The notes beneath the pieces were generated by a model. The model did no database searches and had not been told where the DNA came from. It saw nothing but the letters and a program-made list of their open reading frames with translations. From positions 1-14,359 of the forward strand of contig DKFQ01000079.1 of NCBI GenBank assembly GCA_002452425.1: a stretch of 14,359 nucleotides of DNA, read 5' to 3'. Position numbers and translations under genes: made by a program. This DNA is from Sulfurimonas sp. UBA6792 (GTDB lineage Bacteria; Campylobacterota; Campylobacteria; Campylobacterales; Sulfurimonadaceae). This document shows, one piece after another, positions 6,720-12,013 of the stretch (the stretch's first letter is position 1; every line of letters begins with the position of its first letter).

Positions 6720-8363
6720 TTAGTCTCTGCCTCTGCTACGGTTTCTATCACCGCCGCTTGGACGACTTCTCTCGCCGCCGCTAGCGTTATTGCCACGGTA
6801 ACCACCGCCGCCGCTTGGGCGAGCACTTCTATCTCCACCGCCTTCGCTTGAACGAGCTGGTCTCTCACTGCTTCCTGAACGATTTCTATCATTACTGCCT
6901 GAACGGTTTCTATCTCCGCTTCCGCTTGGACGGCTTTTATTTCCACGGAAACTGCCGCTACGACCGCCGCCTCTTGAATCTCTTCTTTTGTCTGCACGGT
7001 CTAAAATAGCTGCTAGTTTATCAGCAGGGATACCGATGTGGTTTGGTCCTTGGATAGTCTGTTTGTCTAAAATCATAGAGACAAGTTTAAACATAATTGT
7101 CTCTTCATCGATATCTTCTTTAAGCATATCAAGAATTTTATGCGCTTCATCATAGATGTGTTGCGCTTCTATGGTGTTAACGATACTTTGAAGGTTCAAT
7201 GCTCTTAGGTCATTTTTGCTTGGAACAAATGCGTGAGTCATTGTTGTTCCCACTTTTGCTTTGATACGCTGAAGTTCTTTAAACTCTAGCGGAGTAAGAA
7301 GAGTGATAGCTTTTCCTTTGATACCAGCACGACCAGTTCTTCCGATACGGTGAACATACGACTCTGGGTCAAAAGGGATATGGTAGTTGAAAACATGTGA
7401 GATGTTGTCCACATGTATACCACGTGCCGCAACATCGGTAGCGACAAGAACTTTTACGCCGCTGTTTTTGAAGTTTTTGATAACTGTCTCTCTTTGTCTC
7501 TGCTCCATATCTCCATGAAGACCGTTTGCAAGGTAACCTGCACTTGAGAGAACATTTGCAAGTCTGTCAACTTCGCTTTTTGTTCTACAAAATACGATAG
7601 ACTTTGTGCTTTTTTCAGAATCCATCAAACGGATGATTGCATCATCTCTCTCTGATTCGTCAATTACATAGTACTCTTGGTCGATGTCTGTATTTGTTGT
7701 CTCACCTTTTGTGATACTTACAAACTCTGGATTGTCAAGGATTCTCTCTGCAAGAAGCTTGATAGGTTTTGGCATAGTAGCCGAGAAGAGAAGTGTTTGG
7801 CGGTTTGATGGAAGATAAGAGAATATCTCGTTGATATCATCCAAAAAGCCCATGTCAAGCATCTCGTCAGCTTCATCAAGAACGACAATGCTTGGTGCAA
7901 AATCTTTTACAAGGTTTTTCTTAAGGATATCCAAAAGTCTTCCTGGAGTAGCAACCACGACGCTTGCGCCTCTTTGGATAAGGTCGATTTGTCTGTTGTA
8001 TGAACTTCCGCCATAAACTGTTACGGTTTTAACACCAATGTTTCTGCCGTATTTGAAAATTTCGTCACTTACCTGAGTTGCAAGTTCACGAGTAGGAGTG
8101 ATGACCAAAAGACCTACGCCGTCTCTTACATCTATGTTGTTAAGTGCTGGAAGAGCAAATGCCGCTGTTTTACCAGTACCTGTATGTGCTTGACCGACAA
8201 TGTCACGTCCTGCTAAAACAAATGGAATCGCCGCTGCTTGGATAGGACTTGGAATACTAAAGCCCGCATCTTTGATACTTTGAAGTATCTCTTTTTTTAA
8301 ACCTAAATCATCAAATGTGATTACTATTTCTTCTGTGTGTGTTTGTGCATTTTCTTGCATCAT
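6720..8363 (-). CDS. DEAD-box ATP-dependent RNA helicase with RGG/SR-rich tail
   Basis: This 547-aa RNA helicase of the DeaD/RhlE/CshA type unwinds structured RNA during ribosome assembly, decay and growth in the cold. All core motifs are present: Q motif F17 to Q42 with SPIQ, motif I AHTGTGKT (59-66), Ia PTRELATQ (90-97), Ib TPGRLLD (139-145), II DEAD (163-166), III SAT (194-196), V VAARGIH and VI HRIGRTGRAG (338-347). Residues 459-547 are a basic, disordered tail rich in R, G and S (RGG, DRNRSGS) that should bind RNA non-specifically. Two ATG codons are adjacent: AAAGGA lies 2 nt before the first and 5 nt before the second (8360), so the second may be the real start. Which paralogue it represents cannot be told from sequence alone, so no symbol is given. 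It has its own promoter. Confidence 0.95.
   Translation of the reverse strand: MMQENAQTHTEEIVITFDDLGLKKEILQSIKDAGFSIPSPIQAAAIPFVLAGRDIVGQAHTGTGKTAAFALPALNNIDVRDGVGLLVITPTRELATQVSDEIFKYGRNIGVKTVTVYGGSSYNRQIDLIQRGASVVVATPGRLLDILKKNLVKDFAPSIVVLDEADEMLDMGFLDDINEIFSYLPSNRQTLLFSATMPKPIKLLAERILDNPEFVSITKGETTNTDIDQEYYVIDESERDDAIIRLMDSEKSTKSIVFCRTKSEVDRLANVLSSAGYLANGLHGDMEQRQRETVIKNFKNSGVKVLVATDVAARGIHVDNISHVFNYHIPFDPESYVHRIGRTGRAGIKGKAITLLTPLEFKELQRIKAKVGTTMTHAFVPSKNDLRALNLQSIVNTIEAQHIYDEAHKILDMLKEDIDEETIMFKLVSMILDKQTIQGPNHIGIPADKLAAILDRADKRRDSRGGGRSGSFRGNKSRPSGSGDRNRSGSNDRNRSGSSERPARSSEGGGDRSARPSGGGGYRGNNASGGERSRPSGGDRNRSRGRD
6723..6989 (-). repeat. Low-complexity RGG/RSGS-coding repeats in the helicase tail
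   Basis: The last 89 codons of the helicase carry imperfect short repeats: DRNRSGS-like units around residues 484-499, SRPSGSG, SARPSGGG and SRPSGGD. The DNA is correspondingly repetitive in CGTTCAGGC- and CCGCCGCT-like words. Such tracts change length easily by slippage, so the tail probably varies between strains while the frame is kept. Confidence 0.7.
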
Positions 8364-8434
8364 TTTCCTTTAAATTGGAGATGATACAAGCAAGCCGTAA
8401 ACGGCAAGGCACCTTCCCCTAAAATATTTGGCGA

Positions 8435-8440
8435 ATTATA
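8435..8440 (-). promoter_or_regulatory. -10 box of the helicase gene
   Basis: A perfect TATAAT on the minus strand after TTTATTTGGG, with predicted start near 8428. The resulting leader is about 65 nt and includes GCCGTTTACGGC, able to form a small stem, upstream of the AAAGGA ribosome site. Confidence 0.62.
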
Positions 8441-8626
8441 CCCAAATAAACTCTCTTTTTTATTGAAATAAATAATATTTAGAATTATTTAAGGTTATAT
8501 TGAGTAAAAAGAGATGTTTTTGTAAAGCAAAATACCTAAAGTAGGGAGATAGAGAAGATTTTGTTATTTTTATTATTTTGAAAAAAAGTTAAAGAAGTGA
8601 AGATAAGAGTGAGTTTGTGAATTTAT
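8441..8626. other. AT-rich spacer between helicase and cold-shock genes
   Basis: No open frame with a ribosome site, RNA gene or repeat element is recognised here on either strand. The only structure seen is a weak AT-only stem, AAATAAT/ATTATTT, around 8468-8488, upstream of the helicase promoter, which may act as an A/T-rich upstream promoter element. Confidence 0.5.
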
Positions 8627-8646
8627 GAGCGGAGAGATCCGCTCAA
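8627..8646 (-). terminator. Hairpin after the cold-shock gene
   Basis: TGAGCGGA and TCCGCTCA form a perfect 8-bp GC-rich stem with a 4-nt loop, 7 nt beyond the cold-shock stop on the minus strand. On the transcript a U-rich ATTTTTCTT precedes it and TAAATTCAC follows, so the U-tract is poor. It probably marks the mRNA 3' end. Confidence 0.55.
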
Positions 8647-8653
8647 AGAAAAA

Positions 8654-8872
8654 TTACAGAGCTGTAACGTTTTCTGCTTGAGGACCTTTGTCGCCTTGAC
8701 CAATTTCAAAAGTTACCTTTTGACCTTCGTCTAGTGAAACACGACCATAACCTGTGCTGTTGATTTGACGAAAGTGTACAAATACATCTTTACCGCCATT
8801 TTCTTGTTCGATAAATCCGAAACCTTTTTCGCTGTTGAACCATTTAACTGTGCCGTTTACTAATGCTGCCAT
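8654..8872 (-). CDS. Cold-shock domain protein (CspA family)
   Basis: This 72-aa single cold-shock-domain protein binds single-stranded RNA or DNA and acts as an RNA chaperone. Both nucleic-acid-binding motifs are intact: RNP1 KGFGFI (16-21) and RNP2 VFVHF (30-34). W11 and the surface aromatics of the beta barrel are also present, and the C-terminus GPQAENVTAL is typical. AAAGG (complement of 8880-8884) lies 7 nt before the ATG. The gene has its own TATAAT promoter and a leader of about 70 nt holding a hairpin close to the ribosome site. It lies upstream of the RNA helicase on the same strand, an apt functional neighbour since both help melt RNA in the cold, but each gene has a separate promoter. 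Confidence 0.97.
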   Translation of the reverse strand: MAALVNGTVKWFNSEKGFGFIEQENGGKDVFVHFRQINSTGYGRVSLDEGQKVTFEIGQGDKGPQAENVTAL

Positions 8873-8895
8873 TGTAATACCTTTGTGTTTGAATA

Positions 8896-8913
8896 CACTA
8901 CATTACTGTAGTG
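8896..8913 (-). promoter_or_regulatory. Leader hairpin of the cold-shock mRNA
   Basis: CACTACA and TGTAGTG form a perfect 7-bp stem around a 4-nt loop within the 5' leader, its base 11 nt upstream of the AAAGG ribosome site. Cold-shock mRNAs of other bacteria carry leader structures that change with temperature. Such a role here is inference from position. Confidence 0.45.
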
Positions 8914-8948
8914 GTCTAAAATCTAATATGAAGTTTTCTTTTAGGCGG

Positions 8949-8954
8949 ATTATA
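8949..8954 (-). promoter_or_regulatory. -10 box of the cold-shock gene
   Basis: A perfect TATAAT on the minus strand, in AACAGTATAATCCGCC, with predicted start near 8942 and a leader of about 70 nt. Confidence 0.65.
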
Positions 8955-9111
8955 CTGTTAACTAAGTCATCAATGTAAAGCAGCTAAAGATGTAATTCGA
9001 ATCATCTTTTATTGGGCGCAGTATAACTGAATAAAATCTAAAAGTATATAGCTAGAGCTATTTCTTTTTTAAATACCATTTAAGAAGATAGAAAATAGAA
9101 AAGAAAAAAGG
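8955..9111. other. Spacer between divergent cold-shock and small-ORF genes
   Basis: AT-rich spacer with no recognised gene. ATAGC/GCTAT at 9048-9061, a 5-bp stem, is followed by TTCTTTTTT and resembles a small plus-strand terminator, but no plus-strand transcript leads into it. Nothing else is seen. Confidence 0.45.
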
Positions 9112-9117
9112 TAAAAT
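9112..9117 (+). promoter_or_regulatory. Candidate -10 box of the small-ORF/doxX pair
   Basis: TAAAAT after a long purine-rich stretch (GAAAATAGAAAAGAAAAAAGG) would start transcription about 15 nt before the first gene. It is a weak match with no alternative seen closer to consensus. Confidence 0.35.
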
Positions 9118-9138
9118 TTCCAAAACAAAGGGGCAAAA

Positions 9139-9336
9139 ATGACGGTAGAGACACAGTATAGCTATGAAAAGAGTTGGAGAGCAACCAAAGAGGAGCATCT
9201 TTTGCAGATAATCGTAGAAGAGGTCGGAGATGCAGACCCACAAGGTATCCTCGCCTACATAAAAGAAGCGATAAAAAATGGTAAAGTGATAACAGTTGGC
9301 AATTGTAGATTTAAACGCAAAGAGGAGAGCAAATGA
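9139..9336 (+). CDS. 65-aa protein of unknown function coupled to DoxX
   Basis: I do not recognise this family. The protein has 65 residues, is soluble and charged, and has no signal or membrane segment. From composition it reads as helix (about 15-29, TKEEHLLQIIVEEVG), helix (33-47, DPQGILAYIKEAIKNG), then two short strands (KVITV and CRFKRKE) with a single cysteine, C56, in the turn region. Several things argue that it is real. A strong AAAGGGG lies 7 nt before the ATG. Its TGA overlaps the ATG of the next gene (ATGA), a sign of translational coupling. The codon use matches the neighbours. The other-strand frame over it lacks any such support. A role together with the membrane protein DoxX is inference from the overlap only. 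Confidence 0.75.
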   Translation: MTVETQYSYEKSWRATKEEHLLQIIVEEVGDADPQGILAYIKEAIKNGKVITVGNCRFKRKEESK

Positions 9337-9716
9337 TGCAAGATATAACAAAACTTTTTTTACGCCTTACTGTTGGCATCATGATGCTTTTTCATGGTCT
9401 GCATAAAATCATCCACGGCATAGGCGGAGTAAAAGAGCTTACTGTTGCCGCAGGTCTGCCTGAGTTTTTAGCATACGGTGTCTATGTAGGGGAGGTTGTT
9501 GTACCTATCTTTATCCTCCTTGGAGCGTACGCAAGAGCCGCATCGCTTATCTTGGCGCTTAACATGGCAGTGGCGATATTTTTGGCGTACGGAAACTCGC
9601 TATTTACATTAGGAAAGCATGGCGCACCTGCTTTTGAACTCCCGTTTCTCTACCTTGTGTTGTCGCTTATGATTTTTGTTTTTGGAAGCGGGAAGTATGC
9701 GCTTAATGGGAAGTAG
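9333..9716 (+). CDS. DoxX family membrane protein
   Basis: This 127-aa inner-membrane protein of the DoxX family has four predicted helices at roughly residues 8-23, 46-67, 69-87 and 103-119. The first helix ends in the family's LFHGLHKIIHGIGG stretch, and the second holds the GEVVVPIFILLGAYARAAS part. DoxX relatives have been linked with oxidative-stress complexes and with quinol or thiosulfate oxidation in archaea, but no activity is assured for bacterial members such as this one. The ATG at 9333 overlaps the stop of the 65-aa gene, with AGGAG at 9323-9327. A second ATG at 9336 is equally well placed at 8 nt. Its stop lies 1 nt from the stop of the convergent phosphatidyltransferase gene. 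Confidence 0.87.
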   Translation: MMQDITKLFLRLTVGIMMLFHGLHKIIHGIGGVKELTVAAGLPEFLAYGVYVGEVVVPIFILLGAYARAASLILALNMAVAIFLAYGNSLFTLGKHGAPAFELPFLYLVLSLMIFVFGSGKYALNGK

Positions 9717-9717
9717 T

Positions 9718-10275
9718 TTACGGGTGTGGCACTTTGACCTTAGAGTTTAAGCTCCACCCTATTGCTACCATAAAGAGTAAAACCGCTGTTGATGGAAGTG
9801 ATGCGTAGGTTTGTGCCAAAAAGACAAGCCAGAGCAAAATCGCTCCCAGAGGGGTTGGAACGCCTGTGAAGTATTTGCTTACCTCTCCCGCGTCGGAGTT
9901 GATGTTAAACTGGATAAGGCGTCGAAGCCCCGAGATGACATAGTAGATACTCACAACTCCCGCTACAAGCATCCATACACCCGAAAAACTCACACTATAG
10001 ATAGCTTGAAAGATAAGAAAAACAGGAACAAGCACAAAGCTTAAAAAGTCTGCAAAGCTATCAAGCTGGATGCCAAACTCGTTGGAGAGTTTGTATTTTC
10101 TGGCGATTTTGCCGTCAAAGATATCAAACGCTCCGCCCACCCAAGCCAAAATAACGGCTAGAAAAAAGTTGTTTTGCGTGATGAAGTAGGTCGCTAAAAG
10201 CCCCGCTGTGATGTTTACAAAAGTAAAGAGGTTTGCGAGGTTAAAGTGTGATGTGCTTGTAAATAGAAACTTCAT
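9718..10275 (-). CDS. pssA: CDP-alcohol phosphatidyltransferase, phosphatidylserine-synthase-like
   Basis: This 185-aa integral membrane enzyme should transfer a phosphatidyl group from CDP-diacylglycerol to an alcohol, most likely serine. The full signature D-x2-DG-x2-AR-x8-G-x3-D-x3-D is present: D51, D54, G55, A58, R59, G68, D72 and D76. GVPTP (138-142) is typical of phosphatidylserine synthases, as is the opening HFNLANLFTFVNITAGLLA. The protein is clearly shorter than the roughly 237-aa Helicobacter PssA, ending at the equivalent of the sixth membrane segment, so it may be a minor paralogue or have another alcohol substrate. AAAGAG lies 4 nt before the ATG and a TATAAT box lies upstream. 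The pssA symbol is tentative. Confidence 0.82.
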   Translation of the reverse strand: MKFLFTSTSHFNLANLFTFVNITAGLLATYFITQNNFFLAVILAWVGGAFDIFDGKIARKYKLSNEFGIQLDSFADFLSFVLVPVFLIFQAIYSVSFSGVWMLVAGVVSIYYVISGLRRLIQFNINSDAGEVSKYFTGVPTPLGAILLWLVFLAQTYASLPSTAVLLFMVAIGWSLNSKVKVPHP

Positions 10276-10293
10276 GATGCTCTTTTTTCTAAA

Positions 10294-10299
10294 ATTATA
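10294..10299 (-). promoter_or_regulatory. -10 box of the phosphatidyltransferase gene
   Basis: A perfect TATAAT on the minus strand in TTAGGTTATAATTTTAG, with predicted start near 10287 and a leader of about 12 nt. Confidence 0.6.
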
Positions 10300-10316
10300 A
10301 CCTAAATTGGATTTCT

Positions 10317-10322
10317 TATAAC
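10317..10322 (+). promoter_or_regulatory. Candidate -10 box of the porin gene
   Basis: TATAAC in GGATTTCTTATAACAGC would start transcription near 10329, putting the Fur-type palindrome at about +17 to +31. Other weak AT-rich matches nearer the gene cannot be excluded. Confidence 0.35.
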
Positions 10323-10345
10323 AGCTCTCTAAGGAAAAATATAAA

Positions 10346-10360
10346 TGATAAGAATTATCA
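10346..10360. promoter_or_regulatory. fur box: Fur-box-like palindrome upstream of the porin gene
   Basis: TGATAAGAATTATCA is a perfect 6-3-6 palindrome and matches the Fur 7-1-7 consensus (TGATAATnATTATCA) at 13 of its 14 defined positions. It lies 68 nt before the porin start. A further half-site, TTATCA, is at 10390-10395. Iron-dependent repression by Fur is inferred from the match and from the iron-uptake genes downstream. Confidence 0.68.
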
Positions 10361-10427
10361 ATATTAAGTCTTTTGTAAGTTGAGAGTTGTTATCATTTTT
10401 AAAATTTATAGAGAAATGGTAAAGAAA

Positions 10428-11729
10428 ATGATGAAAAAAATCATTATTGCGGCTCTTGTTGTGGTTCATGGGTATGCGCAAGAGGTAGCTTTTAACGTAA
10501 AAGAGAGAGAACACTCGGTGCGCGATATCATCGATAGTGTCGCAAAATCCAAAGATAAAGAGATTTCTATAGTTACAGAGGCGAGCGATATGTTTACAGA
10601 CGCAAAAATTTCTGGTGGGTTAAGAGCTTTATATTCAGGGTATGAGTATGGTGGAGCTCAAAGCCAATACGCAACTGCTGTTGGGGCGCAAATAAAGTAT
10701 GAACTTGCAGCGTTTCGCGGTTTTCATGCAGCTGTAGAGTTTAGTTCGTCTCATGATATAGATTTTGCCACAGGAGAGGGGGTAGGGCATAACGCTGAAA
10801 TTTCCTCAACCAAGGGAAACTATACGGAGCTTTCGCAAGCGTATATCAACTATAAAAATGGTGGAGTAAATCTGCGTGCAGGGCGACAACTCATCGATAC
10901 ACCGCTTGCAGATAGTGATGACATAAGAATCATTGCAAATACGTTTGAAGCATATACGCTCTCTTATGAGTGGGAGAGTTTGACGTTTATGGGTGGACTG
11001 CTTACAAAATGGCAAGGGACAGATATGGGTTTGTCTGCCGAGAATCATTGGTCTGATACGGGTGAAGATGGAACACATTTTGGTGGGCTATCCTACTCTG
11101 ACGATTTTATAGAATCTAGCGTATGGTACTATGGTATCTCTAAGGATAGTGACCCAAACAGTGTGACTGGTAATGTTGCAAATAGTTCATTTTATACGGA
11201 TATCTCTTTACATATAGAGCTATCAAAAGAGTATGCACTTCATGCAAGCGCACAGTATCTCAGCCAAAAAGAGGCAGACGCTAGCGCAATGGATGCGACT
11301 ATCTATGGTGCAATGGCGGAATTAGTCATGTTTGAAGATTTTGCACTCTCGGCTGCGTATAACAAATCCCAAAAACAAGAAGGAAAAGGAAGTTTTTCTG
11401 GTTTTGGAGGAGGAACGCTCTATACAAATATGGACTCAATGATTTTAGATACCATAACGATGGATAGAGATGCGCAAGCACTGGTTGCTGGTTTAACATA
11501 CCGTTATAATGATTTTGGATTTATGTATGTGTATGGTGCTTTTGATGGTGAGGCAAACTCTTTTGGCATAAAAGAGCGTATAATCGAACAAAATATCGGT
11601 TTTGAATACACGCCGGATGAAAAGGTCACTTTTGCAGCTCTTTATGTCAAAAACGAAGATAAAAAAGAGGGTGGAAGCAATGGCGGAGATTGGGAAAATG
11701 TGAGAGTTTTGCTCTCCTATAATTTTTAA
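10428..11729 (+). CDS. OprD-like outer-membrane porin
   Basis: This 433-aa outer-membrane beta-barrel protein begins with a signal peptide, MMKKIIIAALVVVHGYA, likely cut before QEVAFN. Alternating amphipathic strands follow throughout and the protein ends in SYNF, the usual terminal aromatic residue of outer-membrane proteins. The segment GRQLIDTPLADSDDIR (152-167), with NTFEAY after it, resembles the OprD-family porins common in Campylobacterota. The frame runs up to a TTG at 10380 and an ATG at 10416. The start at 10428 (or 10431) is preferred because it opens directly on a proper signal peptide; the ribosome site (GGTAAAGAA) is only fair. A Fur-type palindrome lies upstream and feoAB follows at once, suggesting a channel for iron or an iron chelate, but the substrate cannot be read from sequence. 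Confidence 0.83.
   Translation: MMKKIIIAALVVVHGYAQEVAFNVKEREHSVRDIIDSVAKSKDKEISIVTEASDMFTDAKISGGLRALYSGYEYGGAQSQYATAVGAQIKYELAAFRGFHAAVEFSSSHDIDFATGEGVGHNAEISSTKGNYTELSQAYINYKNGGVNLRAGRQLIDTPLADSDDIRIIANTFEAYTLSYEWESLTFMGGLLTKWQGTDMGLSAENHWSDTGEDGTHFGGLSYSDDFIESSVWYYGISKDSDPNSVTGNVANSSFYTDISLHIELSKEYALHASAQYLSQKEADASAMDATIYGAMAELVMFEDFALSAAYNKSQKQEGKGSFSGFGGGTLYTNMDSMILDTITMDRDAQALVAGLTYRYNDFGFMYVYGAFDGEANSFGIKERIIEQNIGFEYTPDEKVTFAALYVKNEDKKEGGSNGGDWENVRVLLSYNF
11718..11723 (+). promoter_or_regulatory. Candidate -10 box of feoAB inside the porin 3' end
   Basis: A perfect TATAAT is formed by the codons for the porin's last Tyr-Asn. It predicts a start near 11730, directly before the Fur-type palindrome, so bound Fur would block it. 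The box could be a by-product of the conserved YNF ending. Confidence 0.45.
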
Positions 11730-11735
11730 TTAATA

Positions 11736-11750
11736 TGATATCTATTATCA
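11736..11750. promoter_or_regulatory. fur box: Fur-box-like palindrome upstream of feoA
   Basis: TGATATCTATTATCA fits the 7-1-7 Fur form at 12 of its 14 defined positions (TGATA...ATTATCA). It agrees at 12 of 15 positions with the palindrome before the porin gene. It lies between the porin stop and the feoA start, 24 nt before the ATG and about 12 nt after a TATAAT box. Confidence 0.7.
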
Positions 11751-11773
11751 TTAGAGAAAAAGAAAAGAGAAAT

Positions 11774-12013
11774 ATGCCAAAGAGTACTAAAAAATTGAGC
11801 GAGTGTAAAAAAGCTTGTGTCGTTAAAGTTACAAAACTTCATGCTACAACAGAGCTTAAAGCGCGCCTTATCTCCTTTGGTGTCATGAAAGATGCGGTTA
11901 TAGAAGTTTTGGAGTATGCTCCCGCAAAAAGTACCATAGAGATAAAAGTGGGTAAAACAAGACTGGCTCTTAGGGCGCAAGAAGCCGAACTTATAGAGGT
12001 GCAAAAAGTATGA
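11774..12013 (+). CDS. feoA: Ferrous iron transport protein A
   Basis: This 79-aa cytoplasmic SH3-like protein assists FeoB in ferrous iron uptake. Its beta-rich core, with the KARLISFGVMKDAVIEVLEYAP segment and the closing IEIKVGKTRLALRAQEAELIEV, is the FeoA pattern. Two cysteines near the N-terminus (C11 and C15, ECKKAC) are unusual and might bind metal. The frame continues upstream to an ATG at 11735, but that stretch is the Fur-type palindrome, so the ATG at 11774 is chosen; a purine-rich AAAGAGA lies just before it. Its TGA overlaps the ATG of feoB (ATGA), indicating coupled translation. Confidence 0.9.
   Translation: MPKSTKKLSECKKACVVKVTKLHATTELKARLISFGVMKDAVIEVLEYAPAKSTIEIKVGKTRLALRAQEAELIEVQKV

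Noticed and set aside
6614..6997. 127-aa minus-strand frame overlapping the helicase tail, whose TGA overlaps the HIT start codon (ATGA)
   Set aside because: It is an out-of-frame reading of the RGG/SR repeat codons (A/V/E-rich nonsense), has no ribosome site, and a TATAAT promoter for the HIT gene lies inside it. The ATGA overlap is taken as chance.
9048..9070. ATAGC/GCTAT stem followed by T-rich sequence, like a plus-strand terminator
   Set aside because: The stem is only 5 bp of mixed AT and GC, and no plus-strand transcript is known to enter it.
9058..9351. 97-aa minus-strand frame with hydrophobic sequence opposite the small ORF
   Set aside because: It is antisense to a frame with a strong ribosome site and coupled overlap, and its own start lacks a ribosome site; the hydrophobicity comes from reading A-rich DNA in reverse.
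10380..10427. Longer porin start at TTG 10380 or ATG 10416
   Set aside because: These would put extra residues ahead of a clean signal peptide that begins at 10428 or 10431.
11735..11773. N-terminal extension of feoA by 13 codons
   Set aside because: The extension is made of the Fur-type palindrome and the leader; FeoA homology begins after the ATG at 11774.
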